Source: CBDESN01 sp965242495 (GTDB lineage Bacteria; Pseudomonadota; Alphaproteobacteria; MPNO01). From it: a stretch of 64,000 bases of DNA. This document shows, piece after piece, positions 1 to 7,942 of the stretch. The stretch covers positions 992,001-1,056,000 of the forward strand of contig OZ251446.1 in assembly GCA_965242495.1 (NCBI GenBank), read 5' to 3'. The notes under the pieces were generated by a model. The model searched no databases. It saw nothing but the letters and a program-made list of their open reading frames with translations, and was not told the DNA's origin. Numbering within the stretch: position 1 is the first letter of the stretch; each line of letters opens with the position of its first letter. The position numbers and the translations under genes were made by a program.

Positions 1-908
1 ACGCGCAGCGAGGACTCGATCTCGGCCGCGCGGCCGCCGACCTGATCGTGCAGCACGTCGTCGAGGATGTTGACGGCGTGCATACGGACCAGGACCGGGT
101 CGCGCCCCGATATGTCGCCCTTCACCACCGCCACATGCTCGGCGCCGGAGATGCGGTTGGCGTAGACGATCAGCCGGAACTCGCCGCCGCGGCGACGCTT
201 CATCAGCGTCTCCAGCCGCCGCTCGACCAGGGTGTCGTTCCTGACCCGGTAGGCGATGAGATCGGCGATGGTCGCGATCTTCAACCCGTGGAACTGCGCG
301 AACGGCACCAGGTCGGGCAGCCGGGCCATGCTGCCGTCGTCGTTCATGATCTCGCAGATGACCCCCGAGGGGTTGAGCCCAGCCAGCCGGGCGATGTCGA
401 CCGAGGCCTCGGTATGCCCGGCGCGTTCGAGAACGCCGCCGTCCTGGGCCACCAAGGGGAAGACGTGACCGGGGGTCACGATGTCGTTCTTGCCCTTGGT
501 CGGGTCGATCGCGACGGCGATGGTCCGCGCGCGGTCGGAGGCGGAGATGCCGGTGGTGACGCCTTCGCGCGCCTCGATCGACACGGTGAACGCGGTCTGG
601 TGGCGGGTCCGATTCTCCGACGACATCAGCGAGAGGCCGATCTGCCGAACCCGATCGGGCGTCAGCGCGAGACACACCAGCCCGCGCCCGTACCGGGCCA
701 TGAAGTTCACGGCGTCGGGCGTCGCCATCTGCGCCGCGACGACCAGGTCGCCCTCGTTCTCGCGGTCTTCGTCGTCGACCAGGATCACCAGCCGCCCGTT
801 GCGGATATCCTCAATGACCTCCTCGATCGGCGACAGATACGCGGTGAGATCGCCGCCGTCGGCGACGGCCGCGCCGGTCCCCGCGGCCGCTTCCCGTATC
901 CCGGCCAC
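1..908 (-). CDS. ribBA: RibBA: DHBP synthase / GTP cyclohydrolase II, 3' end outside window
   Basis: The N-terminal about 302 residues are visible; the gene runs off the left edge. The DHBP synthase domain makes 3,4-dihydroxy-2-butanone 4-phosphate from ribulose 5-phosphate for riboflavin synthesis. It shows the acidic DDEDRENEGDL loop (about residues 45-55), RTRHQTAFTVS, and the catalytic GHVFPL and RAGHTEASVDIARLAG segments. After about residue 230 a GTP cyclohydrolase II-like region begins (EFRLIVYANRISGAEHVAVVKGD). In alphaproteobacteria this half often lacks the zinc-binding cysteines, but the part that would decide is outside the window. The start is a GTG, 2 nt after the ribE stop, so it is translated in the same operon. 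Cytosolic. The family call is firm; whether the cyclohydrolase half is active cannot be judged. Confidence 0.93.
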   Translation of the reverse strand, partial: MAGIREAAAGTGAAVADGGDLTAYLSPIEEVIEDIRNGRLVILVDDEDRENEGDLVVAAQMATPDAVNFMARYGRGLVCLALTPDRVRQIGLSLMSSENRTRHQTAFTVSIEAREGVTTGISASDRARTIAVAIDPTKGKNDIVTPGHVFPLVAQDGGVLERAGHTEASVDIARLAGLNPSGVICEIMNDDGSMARLPDLVPFAQFHGLKIATIADLIAYRVRNDTLVERRLETLMKRRRGGEFRLIVYANRISGAEHVAVVKGDISGRDPVLVRMHAVNILDDVLHDQVGGRAAEIESSLR

Positions 909-910
909 GT

Positions 911-1498
911 TCAGTCCTTCTCCAACAGGCGGGCCACGTAGCGGGCGAGCGTATCGACTTCGAGATTGACCCGGTCGCCCGCCCGCAGGCCGCCGAACGT
1001 CGTATGCCGGCGTGTATGCCCGATGACGTTCACCCCGAAGGCCGCGCCGTCCACATGAGTCACGGTAAGGGAAACGCCATCGAGGGCGACCGATCCCTTG
1101 GGCGCGATATAGCGTCCGAGCGAATCCGGCGCCTCGAAGGCGAACCGGACGCTGTCGCCGTCGGGGGCGGCATCGACGATGCGCGCTACGCCGTCCACAT
1201 GGCCCGACACGATATGGCCGCCCATCTCGTCGCCCACGCGCATGGCGCGCTCCAAGTTGACCGGCCCGCCGACCGTCCAGTCGCCCAGGGTGGTGCAGGC
1301 CAGCGTTTCCGCCGAGGCTTCGACCGCGAACCACCCCGGGCCCTTGTCCACCACCGTCAGGCAAGGACCGGAGCAGGCGACCGAGGCGCCGAGCTCGAGT
1401 TCGGCCGTGTCGTATGCGGTCTCGATATCGAGCCGGGTATCGCTCCGCCTGTCGATCGAGTGGACGCGGCCGAGATCGGTGACGATTCCGGTAAACAT
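911..1498 (-). CDS. ribE: Riboflavin synthase alpha subunit
   Basis: 195 aa, the usual length for the family. The enzyme converts two 6,7-dimethyl-8-ribityllumazine into riboflavin plus the pyrimidinedione. It begins with the diagnostic MFTGIVTDLG and shows the internally duplicated lumazine-binding fold: the first half holds LGASVACSGPCLTVV, the second half GSVALDGVSLTVT. The linker MGGHIVSGHVDG is also typical. It lies 9 nt after ribD and 2 nt before ribBA, so the three genes form one minus-strand riboflavin unit. The lumazine synthase gene (ribH), expected next, would lie beyond the left edge. Confidence 0.96.
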   Translation of the reverse strand: MFTGIVTDLGRVHSIDRRSDTRLDIETAYDTAELELGASVACSGPCLTVVDKGPGWFAVEASAETLACTTLGDWTVGGPVNLERAMRVGDEMGGHIVSGHVDGVARIVDAAPDGDSVRFAFEAPDSLGRYIAPKGSVALDGVSLTVTHVDGAAFGVNVIGHTRRHTTFGGLRAGDRVNLEVDTLARYVARLLEKD

Positions 1499-1507
1499 CT
1501 CCGTCCC

Positions 1508-2620
1508 TCAGCCCGCGCCGTCCGCAGCGCGGGCATAGACCTCCATAATGTCGCGGCCGACGGCCCGTGTAGAGATTTTTTTGAAGTCGGCCGTCCGGTC
1601 GAGCGAGGAAACGCCGAACGCCGCCGCCGCCGGCAGCCCGTCGGCGCCGATCAGCCGGGGCGCGCGGAACCAGACGAGGCGATCGACGAGGCCGAGCGCC
1701 AGCAGTTCGGCCGCGATCGCGCTCCCTCCCTCGACCAGGACCGAGGTCACGCCGCGCGCGGCGAGGGCCCGCAGCCCCGCCGCCAAGTCGGCCCGGCCGC
1801 GGTCGTCGCCATCGACTCGAAGGACCTCCACCCCGTCGAGCGCGACGCCGGCCGCTTCCGGCGCGGCCGAGATCAGCCAGGTCGGCTGCAACGCCGTATC
1901 GGTGAAGAGGCGGAGCCCCGGCGGCAGCGCGCGCCGGCCGCACACGACGACGCGGACGGGCGAGGCCGCAGCGAGGCCCGGCAACCGGCAATCGAGGCGC
2001 GGATCGTCCTGCAACGCCGTCCCGGCCCCGATCAGGATCGCATCGTGCCGGGCGCGGAGCCCGTGCGCGAACGCCCGCGCGCGGGCGCCGGTGATCCACC
2101 GGCTCTCGCCGCTCGCGGCGGCGATCCTGCCGTCCAGACTGGTCGCGAGCTTCAGCGTCACCAACGGGCGACCGCTCGCCAAGCGCATCAGGAAGCCGGC
2201 CGCGACCTCGGCGGCGGCGTCGCCGCCGACGCCGACGTCTACCGCGATCCCGGCGGCGCGGAGCGCCGCGATCCCACCGCCATCGACCCGCGGATCGGGA
2301 TCGACCATCGCCACCACGGCGCGCGCGACGCCGGCATCGACGATGGCGTCGACGCAGGGCGGCGTCTCGCCGCGGTGCGCGCAAGGCTCCAGGCTGACGT
2401 AGATCGTAGCGCCGCGCGCCCGCAGGCCAGCGCGGCGCAGCGCCTCGGTCTCAGCGTGCGGGCGCCCGCCGGGCCGGGTCCAGCCGCGCCCGACGACCGC
2501 GCCGTCCCCGGCCACGACACAGCCGACAGGCGGGTTGGGCCAAGCGTTCCCGACCGCGCGGCGAGCCAGGGCCAAGGCCGTCCGCATATGCCGGATGTCG
2601 GCCTCAATCGTCGGCGGCAC
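1508..2620 (-). CDS. ribD: Bifunctional riboflavin deaminase/reductase RibD
   Basis: 370 aa. The N-terminal cytidine-deaminase-like domain carries the zinc site: HAET at about residue 55 and PCAHRGETPPC at about 83. It deaminates the pyrimidine intermediate. The C-terminal half is a DHFR-like RibC_C reductase (RPLVTLKLATSLDGRIA, then SVLVEGGSAIAAELL) that reduces the ribosyl side chain with NADPH. The start overlaps the nrdR 3' end by 17 nt; an alternative Met (MRTALALARRAVGN) lies 11 codons downstream and would abolish most of the overlap. It is co-transcribed with nrdR upstream and ribE downstream. Confidence 0.95.
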   Translation of the reverse strand: MPPTIEADIRHMRTALALARRAVGNAWPNPPVGCVVAGDGAVVGRGWTRPGGRPHAETEALRRAGLRARGATIYVSLEPCAHRGETPPCVDAIVDAGVARAVVAMVDPDPRVDGGGIAALRAAGIAVDVGVGGDAAAEVAAGFLMRLASGRPLVTLKLATSLDGRIAAASGESRWITGARARAFAHGLRARHDAILIGAGTALQDDPRLDCRLPGLAAASPVRVVVCGRRALPPGLRLFTDTALQPTWLISAAPEAAGVALDGVEVLRVDGDDRGRADLAAGLRALAARGVTSVLVEGGSAIAAELLALGLVDRLVWFRAPRLIGADGLPAAAAFGVSSLDRTADFKKISTRAVGRDIMEVYARAADGAG

Positions 2621-3062
2621 TCAGCGTCCCTACGAAATCCTCGAAGTCCCTCGCTTCGCGGAAATTCCGGTAGACGGAGGCGAACCGCACATAGGCGACC
2701 GAGTCCAGATTGGCGAGGGCGTCCATCACCAGCTGGCCAATCGCGTCGGAGCGGATTTCGGGCTCGCCCGCACTTTCAAGCCTGCGAACGATCCCGTTGA
2801 CCACCGTCTCGATGCGCTCCGGGTCCACGGGCCGCTTGCGCAAAGCGATGGTCATCGACCGGGCGAGCTTGTCGCGGTCGAGCGGCTCGCGCTTGCCGCC
2901 CTGCTTGACCACCGTCAGCTCCCGCAGCTGCACGCGCTCGAAGGTAGTGAAGCGCTGGCTGCAGTTGTTGCACGCGCGGCGACGGCGGATCGAGGTGTTG
3001 TCCTCGGTCGGCCGCGAGTCCTTCACCTGGGAATCGTCGGAGCCACAAAATGGACAGCGCAT
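2604..3062 (-). CDS. nrdR: Transcriptional repressor NrdR
   Basis: 152 aa. It represses ribonucleotide reductase genes in response to dATP/ATP. A zinc ribbon is formed by C3, C6, C31 and C34 (MRCPFCGS and CNNC), followed by an ATP-cone domain (VVKQGGKREPLDRDKLARSM...). Length and motifs match the family throughout. It sits between glyA and ribD in the order widely seen in alphaproteobacteria. The 3' end overlaps ribD by 17 nt, suggesting translational coupling. Targets (NrdR boxes) are not in this window. Confidence 0.96.
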   Translation of the reverse strand: MRCPFCGSDDSQVKDSRPTEDNTSIRRRRACNNCSQRFTTFERVQLRELTVVKQGGKREPLDRDKLARSMTIALRKRPVDPERIETVVNGIVRRLESAGEPEIRSDAIGQLVMDALANLDSVAYVRFASVYRNFREARDFEDFVGTLSAADD

Positions 3063-3077
3063 GGCGGAATCCGTCGG

Positions 3078-4388
3078 CTATTGGCCAGCGTAGATCGGAA
3101 ACTGGCGACAGAGGCCGCGCACTGCGGCGTTCACCTCGCGCTCGACCGCGCCGTTCGCGTCGGGGTCGCGCGCCAAGCCGTCGAGCACCTCGCAGATCAA
3201 CCGCCCGACGCGGCGGAACTCGGCCGGACCGAAGCCGCGCGTCGTCGCCGCCGGCGTTCCCAGACGGATGCCCGAGGTTACGGTCGGCTTTTCCGGGTCG
3301 CCGGGCACGCCGTTCTTGTTGCAGGTGAGGCCGGCCGCCTCCAAGCTGGCCTCGGCGGCCTTCCCGGTCAGCCCCTTGGGACGAAGATCGACCAGAATGA
3401 GATGGCTGTCGGTGCCGCCCGAGACGATCTCCAGCCCGCCCTCGGTCAGAGTCGTCGCCAACACCTTCGCATTCTCGACGACGGCTGCGGCGTAACCGGC
3501 GAATTCAGGCTTGAGCGCCTCGCCGAAGGCGGCCGCCTTGGCGGCGACGATGTGCATCAGCGGCCCGCCCTGGGTGCCGGGAAAGACGCTCGAATCGATC
3601 CGCTTGGCGAGCGCCGGGTCGTCGGTGAAGATGGCGCCGCCGCGCGGGCCGCGCAGCGTCTTGTGCGTGGTCGTGGTCACGACATGGGCGTGCGGCAGCG
3701 GCGACGGGTAGAGCTTCGCCGCCACGAGGCCGGCGAAATGGGCCATGTCCACCACCAACCAAGCGCCGACCGAATCGGCGACGGCGCGGAAACGCGCGAA
3801 GTCGATGATTCTGGGATAGGCCGATCCGCCGGCGACGATGACCTTCGGCCGGTGACGCCGCGCGAGCTCTTCGAGCTGGTCGAAATCGATCCGCGCATCC
3901 TGGCGCCGCACGCCGTATTGGATCGCGTCGAACCACTTGCCGGACTGGTTCGGCGGCGCGCCGTGGGTGAGATGTCCGCCGGCGGCGAGCGACATGCCGA
4001 GCAGCGCGTCGCCCGGCTGCATGAGCGCGAAATAGGCCGCCGCGTTAGCCTGGGCGCCCGAATGCGGCTGGACGTTGGCGAAGCCGCAGCCAAACAGCCG
4101 TTTGGCGCGATCCTGCGCCAGCGTCTCCGCCACGTCCACGAAGGCGCAGCCGCCGTAATAGCGCCGACCGGGATAGCCCTCGGCGTATTTGTTGGTCAAC
4201 ACCGATCCCGCGGCTTCAAGCACCGCCTGCGAGACGACGTTCTCGGAGGCGATCAGTTCGATGCGTTCCCGCTGCCGACGCAGCTCGGCGGCGATCGCGC
4301 GATGGAGTTCGGGGTCGCTTTCGGCCAGCGGGTCGGCGAAGAAACCGTCATGGCGCGAGACCGCCCGAGCGGCCGGAGAGGCTGGCAT
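3078..4388 (-). CDS. glyA: Serine hydroxymethyltransferase
   Basis: 436 aa with the chosen start. The PLP enzyme interconverts serine and glycine and feeds one-carbon units to tetrahydrofolate. Visible are the N-terminal IELIASENVVSQAVLEA, KYAEGYPGRRYYGGC, and the PLP lysine in TTTHKTLRGPRGG. I prefer the ATG at 4388 (MPASPAARAV): it has an AAGGA Shine-Dalgarno 7 nt upstream. The in-frame extension to 4418 would start with TTG and overlap rpiB by a few nt. It is the second gene of the rpiB-glyA-nrdR-rib operon. Confidence 0.96.
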   Translation of the reverse strand: MPASPAARAVSRHDGFFADPLAESDPELHRAIAAELRRQRERIELIASENVVSQAVLEAAGSVLTNKYAEGYPGRRYYGGCAFVDVAETLAQDRAKRLFGCGFANVQPHSGAQANAAAYFALMQPGDALLGMSLAAGGHLTHGAPPNQSGKWFDAIQYGVRRQDARIDFDQLEELARRHRPKVIVAGGSAYPRIIDFARFRAVADSVGAWLVVDMAHFAGLVAAKLYPSPLPHAHVVTTTTHKTLRGPRGGAIFTDDPALAKRIDSSVFPGTQGGPLMHIVAAKAAAFGEALKPEFAGYAAAVVENAKVLATTLTEGGLEIVSGGTDSHLILVDLRPKGLTGKAAEASLEAAGLTCNKNGVPGDPEKPTVTSGIRLGTPAATTRGFGPAEFRRVGRLICEVLDGLARDPDANGAVEREVNAAVRGLCRQFPIYAGQ

Positions 4389-4414
4389 AACGGCGTCCTT
4401 GTGTTGCCGGGGAA

Positions 4415-4849
4415 TCAAGCGATCTTTTCCAGGCGCCGTTCGTGCCGCCCGCCGTCGAATGCGGTCAACAGGAAGACGTCGAGGCAGGACAGCGCCGTCT
4501 CGCGGTCGATCAGCCGCCCGCCCAGCACCATCACGTTCGCGTCGTTGTGCCGACGGGCGAGCCGGGCGGTCTCGGCGTCATGCACCAAAGCCGCGCGCAC
4601 GCCGGCGAAGCGATTGGCTGCGATCGACATGCCGATGCCGCTGCCGCAAGCGAGCACCCCGCGCGCCGCGGCGCGGTCGGCCAGCGCGCGCGCCATCGCC
4701 GCGGCGAAGTCGGGGTAGTCGACCGATTCCGTGCCGTCCGTCCCCAGGTCCAGCACTTCGAAGCCCCGTTCGACCAGATGGGTCTTGACCGCACTCTTGA
4801 GCCGAAAGCCGGCATGGTCAGCGGCAACCGCGATGGTTTCGGAGGGCAT
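4415..4849 (-). CDS. rpiB: Ribose 5-phosphate isomerase B
   Basis: 144 aa. It interconverts ribose 5-phosphate and ribulose 5-phosphate, the latter being a RibBA substrate, so its place at the head of the riboflavin operon makes sense. It begins VAADHAGFRLK. It also shows GTDGTESVDYPDFA, the GVLACGSGIGMSIAANRF active-site stretch with the catalytic Cys, and HDAETARLARRHNDANVMVLGGR. The long in-frame extension upstream (to 5500) is non-coding leader, because it passes through the promoter and repeat element described separately. It is a LacA/RpiB-family sugar isomerase. Confidence 0.95.
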   Translation of the reverse strand: MPSETIAVAADHAGFRLKSAVKTHLVERGFEVLDLGTDGTESVDYPDFAAAMARALADRAAARGVLACGSGIGMSIAANRFAGVRAALVHDAETARLARRHNDANVMVLGGRLIDRETALSCLDVFLLTAFDGGRHERRLEKIA

Positions 4850-4982
4850 GGGCCGGAATCGGAGCCTGACCGGTCGAATGTCGGCGGAGCCTACCATATG
4901 CGCCCGCCGGGTCCAATCTCTCCGCGCACGCCGTCCGGTTTCGGGACGCCTGTCGTCGGCGCGTTTCCGTTGCAACATAGTA

Positions 4983-5337
4983 CAATCTTTGATTGTGAAG
5001 AATCCGGCTGTCGAACCGGCCTCGACCCGGCGCGACCGCCGGCGCCGGCCAAGGGCGAGGCGGCGGTGCGCGAGGGTCGAAGACCTTCCCGTCCGCGAAA
5101 AAATTTCAGTCTCGTTGTTTTTCAACATGTTACGTGGAAAAAACGCCAAAAAAGCAGGGCAGAAACCAGCCAGAAGCAGGGCGAAAGCAGGCGAGAAACA
5201 AGGTGGTTTCGCTGCCCAAAACCGCCTGCCGGCGGGCGGCGTCATCCATCCCGCATCTCTCCGCTTCGATCCGAGCCGGCGAGGAGCGAAAACGAATCCC
5301 ACATCCAATGCGTCATCCTGAATACAATCTTTGATTG
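4983..5337. repeat. Dispersed element, copy 1, bounded by CAATC-NNN-GATTG palindromes
   Basis: A non-coding block about 355 bp long lies in the leader of rpiB. Both ends carry the same 13-nt palindrome CAATCTTTGATTG (4983-4995 and 5325-5337). Inside are an A-rich start, a TTTCAACATGTTACG stretch, a purine-rich run built on GCAGGGCGAAA units (5153-5200) and a GC-rich ACCGCCTGCCGGCGGGCGG block (5221-5239). The same order of parts recurs at 53515-53850 with roughly 75 % identity in the core. Minus-strand frames of the two copies give similar but clearly diverged peptides, so I treat it as a repeat or structured RNA rather than a gene. Confidence 0.7.
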
Positions 5338-5397
5338 CATCAAACCGGCCTTCGATCGAAGAGAAACGGCGCATAGGCTCCTCCGGTTCGGGCAACG

Positions 5398-5428
5398 AAA
5401 AACCCCGCCAACGGGCCGCCCGCGGGGT
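5398..5428 (-). terminator. Early hairpin/terminator in the rpiB operon leader
   Basis: On the minus strand, ACCCCGC (pairing with 5422-5428) and GCGGGGT (5402-5408) form a 7-bp GC stem with a 13-nt loop, followed directly by TTTTC. It lies only about 20 nt downstream of the predicted start point of the promoter at 5453-5481. It therefore acts as an attenuator-like terminator, or ends a very short RNA, before the repeat element and rpiB. Confidence 0.55.
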
Positions 5429-5452
5429 CCGGACACTTCCACCGATTCTGGG

Positions 5453-5481
5453 ATCATAGAGCAAACGCCTCCCCGTGTCAA
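5453..5481 (-). promoter_or_regulatory. Sigma70-type promoter reading toward rpiB
   Basis: On the minus strand a consensus TTGACA (5476-5481) is separated by exactly 17 nt from TATGAT (5453-5458). Predicted transcription start is about 5446. This is the best promoter match in the left part of the window and would drive the rpiB-glyA-nrdR-rib operon through a leader of about 600 nt. Confidence 0.7.
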
Positions 5482-5826
5482 GAGAAAAATCGTCATGCAT
5501 CCAACCATTCGGTCCGTCAGCTCAATATTTTCGATTTTCTGGAGGATATTCTTCCGTTCTGCGTCGCCTCGCAGCCGCCTGCGGCGACCGGTTCGCGCTG
5601 GGCCTTGTTCTGTACGACCATGATCGGGTTGTCCCGTTCGGCGACCGCATGGCGGCTGCACCGGTCTCGACGCTGTGGTCGTAGCGGCGACGGGATGGTT
5701 TGGACCGAAGTCGAGAAAAATCGCGGCGTATCGAAATACGCCCCATCGTTCGGAATTGACAGTATCGTCAAAACATGGGACCGAACGCGGGGCTTTCGTC
5801 AAGAAATCGAAAGGCGCGGAGAAAAC
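5482..5826. other. Intergenic region between operon promoter and mucR-like gene
   Basis: About 345 bp without a gene. It is less GC-rich than its surroundings and holds the divergent control region of the rpiB operon and the MucR-like gene. A TTGACA at 5756-5761 on the plus strand has no convincing -10 at the right distance. A GGAG ribosome site lies just before 5827. I see no RNA gene or open frame that looks real. Confidence 0.5.
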
Positions 5827-6249
5827 ATGAGCGAAGAAACGCAAGCAGAAGCTGCATCTCCCGACACTCTTCGTATGGCCGTCGATATCGTCGCCGCCTA
5901 TGTCGGCAATAATCCGCTTCCCCCGGCCCAGCTTCCCGAGGTGATACACAGCGTCTACCGGTCGCTGGTCTCGCTGCAGCCGGGGAAGATGCCGGCCGCG
6001 GCCGAGGCGCCGAAGCCGGCCGTCAGCATCCGGCGTTCGGTCACGCCGGATTACATCGTCTGCCTGGAGGACGGCAAGAAGCTGAAGATGCTCAAGCGTC
6101 ATCTGCGCGCCGCCTACGGTATGACGCCGGACGAATACCGCGCCAAGTGGGGGCTGGCGGCGAACTACCCCATGGTGGCGCCCAACTATGCGGCGCGGCG
6201 ATCCGACTTCGCCAAGCGAACCGGGCTCGGACGCCGGCGGGAGCCGTGA
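5827..6249 (+). CDS. MucR/Ros-family transcriptional regulator
   Basis: 140 aa. The C-terminal half is the Ros/MucR zinc-finger domain: ITPDYIV-like strand (here SVTPDYIVCLEDGKKL), LKRHLRAAYGMTPDEYRAKWGL, then YPMVAPNYAARRSDFAKRTGLG, all nearly invariant in the family. The N-terminal region (RMAVDIVAAYVGNNPLPPAQLPEVIHSVYRSL) is the oligomerisation part. The second histidine expected of a classical Ros finger is not obvious after RHLRAAY. The start ATG at 5827 has a GGAG ribosome site; the longer frame from 5605 is unlikely. Members bind AT-rich DNA and act as global regulators of surface, cell-cycle and virulence genes; the targets here are unknown. Confidence 0.92.
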   Translation: MSEETQAEAASPDTLRMAVDIVAAYVGNNPLPPAQLPEVIHSVYRSLVSLQPGKMPAAAEAPKPAVSIRRSVTPDYIVCLEDGKKLKMLKRHLRAAYGMTPDEYRAKWGLAANYPMVAPNYAARRSDFAKRTGLGRRREP

Positions 6250-6267
6250 ACGCGGCGGCGGCTTCGC

Positions 6268-6840
6268 TCAGGCGCAATCGGCCGGACGCGCCGTGAAGTC
6301 GATACAGATATGCGTCAACTCGTCCGGGTCGAGGGCTTCGCCGGTCAGGGCGCAGCGGCAAGGCGCATCGGGCCGGCCGCCGTCGCGGAAATGGTCGCAG
6401 CCGAGGCAGCGCCCGAACTCCGGCAGGCCGTCGATGCGCTGCAACGATTTCAGCAGGCCGTCCATCCCCTCGATCAGCGCGCTCCGCTGCGCCGCCGACA
6501 ACGCCTCGGCGGCCTCGCGCAGCCGACACAGGGGATCTCTGGTCAGGAGGTCGCGCCCTTCGTCGGTCAGCGCGATATCGACCGACCGGCGATCGGCCGG
6601 GCAGCGCGACCGGCGGACATAGCCCTTCGCCTCCAGCGCAATCAGGGTCTGAGACGCTGTGCCGCGGGTGACGCCGAGAAACCCGGCCAAGGCGCCCGGC
6701 GTCCGCGAATAGCGGTTGGCCCGAGCGAAGAAGCGCAACGTCTCCCACTGCGCAGGGTTCAGTCCGTCGCAAAACTGGAGCGCGCGCGCGAGCCGACCCA
6801 GCCGGTCCAGCAGATCCGCGATTCGCTGCTTCTCGGGCAT
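6268..6840 (-). CDS. MarR-family regulator with C-terminal Cys cluster
   Basis: 190 aa. Residues about 20-120 form a winged helix (ALAGFLGVTRGTASQTLIALEAKGYVRR then DRRSVDIALTDEGRDLL), typical of MarR. The last 45 residues hold five cysteines (FGRCLGCDHF, APCRCALTGE, HICIDF). This looks like a metal-binding or redox-sensing tail, which standard MarR proteins (about 140-150 aa) lack. It is divergent from rpoH and convergent with the mucR-like gene. It may control the 6841-7025 intergenic promoter, where a repeated 10-mer occurs. The ligand or metal is unknown. Confidence 0.85.
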   Translation of the reverse strand: MPEKQRIADLLDRLGRLARALQFCDGLNPAQWETLRFFARANRYSRTPGALAGFLGVTRGTASQTLIALEAKGYVRRSRCPADRRSVDIALTDEGRDLLTRDPLCRLREAAEALSAAQRSALIEGMDGLLKSLQRIDGLPEFGRCLGCDHFRDGGRPDAPCRCALTGEALDPDELTHICIDFTARPADCA

Positions 6841-6925
6841 GACGCCGCTTAACCTAGGTCGGACCGGCGGCGGAGGCTACCCTCGCCCGGCGCATTCGCT
6901 GGAATCCTCCGTATCCAAATCGTAG

Positions 6926-6982
6926 CGACTCGATAAAACCCTTGCATCGAGCGCCGTCGACGCCTATAGTTTCGACTCGATA
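6926..6982 (+). promoter_or_regulatory. rpoH promoter flanked by a repeated 10-mer
   Basis: TTGCAT (6942-6947), a 17-nt spacer and TATAGT (6965-6970) form a good sigma70-type promoter reading into rpoH. The 10-mer CGACTCGATA occurs at 6926-6935, just upstream of the -35, and again at 6973-6982, over the predicted start point. Direct repeats that straddle a promoter suggest an operator, plausibly for the divergent MarR-like protein; that link is inference. Confidence 0.55.
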
Positions 6983-7025
6983 CAAATTTGCGGATCGCCG
7001 CTCGCCGGCGATGGAGCGCTCCTGG

Positions 7026-7904
<879 letters not shown>

Positions 7905-7908
7905 CGCC

Positions 7909-7942
7909 GCCGCCCGCGCGGTCAGTTCTCCCTGCGGGCGGC
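7909..7942. terminator. Hairpin between convergent rpoH and ABC permease genes
   Basis: GCCGCCCGC (7909-7917) pairs perfectly with GCGGGCGGC (7934-7942) across a 16-nt loop. It overlaps the last codons of the permease gene and lies just after the rpoH stop, which suits a shared terminator. A strong U-tract is missing, so efficiency is uncertain. Confidence 0.4.

Noticed and set aside
1004..2800. Long plus-strand open frames over the rib genes (up to about 600 codons)
   Set aside because: They mirror the strongly conserved ribE/ribD/nrdR frames on the other strand, are Arg/Pro-rich and show no domain; a GC-rich artefact seen opposite almost every gene here.
4850..5500. N-terminal extension of RpiB to 361 codons
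   Set aside because: It would translate through a consensus promoter, a terminator-like hairpin and the dispersed repeat; family start at 4849 fits exactly.
5756..5778. TTGACA upstream of the mucR-like gene as its promoter
   Set aside because: No acceptable -10 hexamer at 16-18 nt spacing; kept only as a remark in the intergenic entry.
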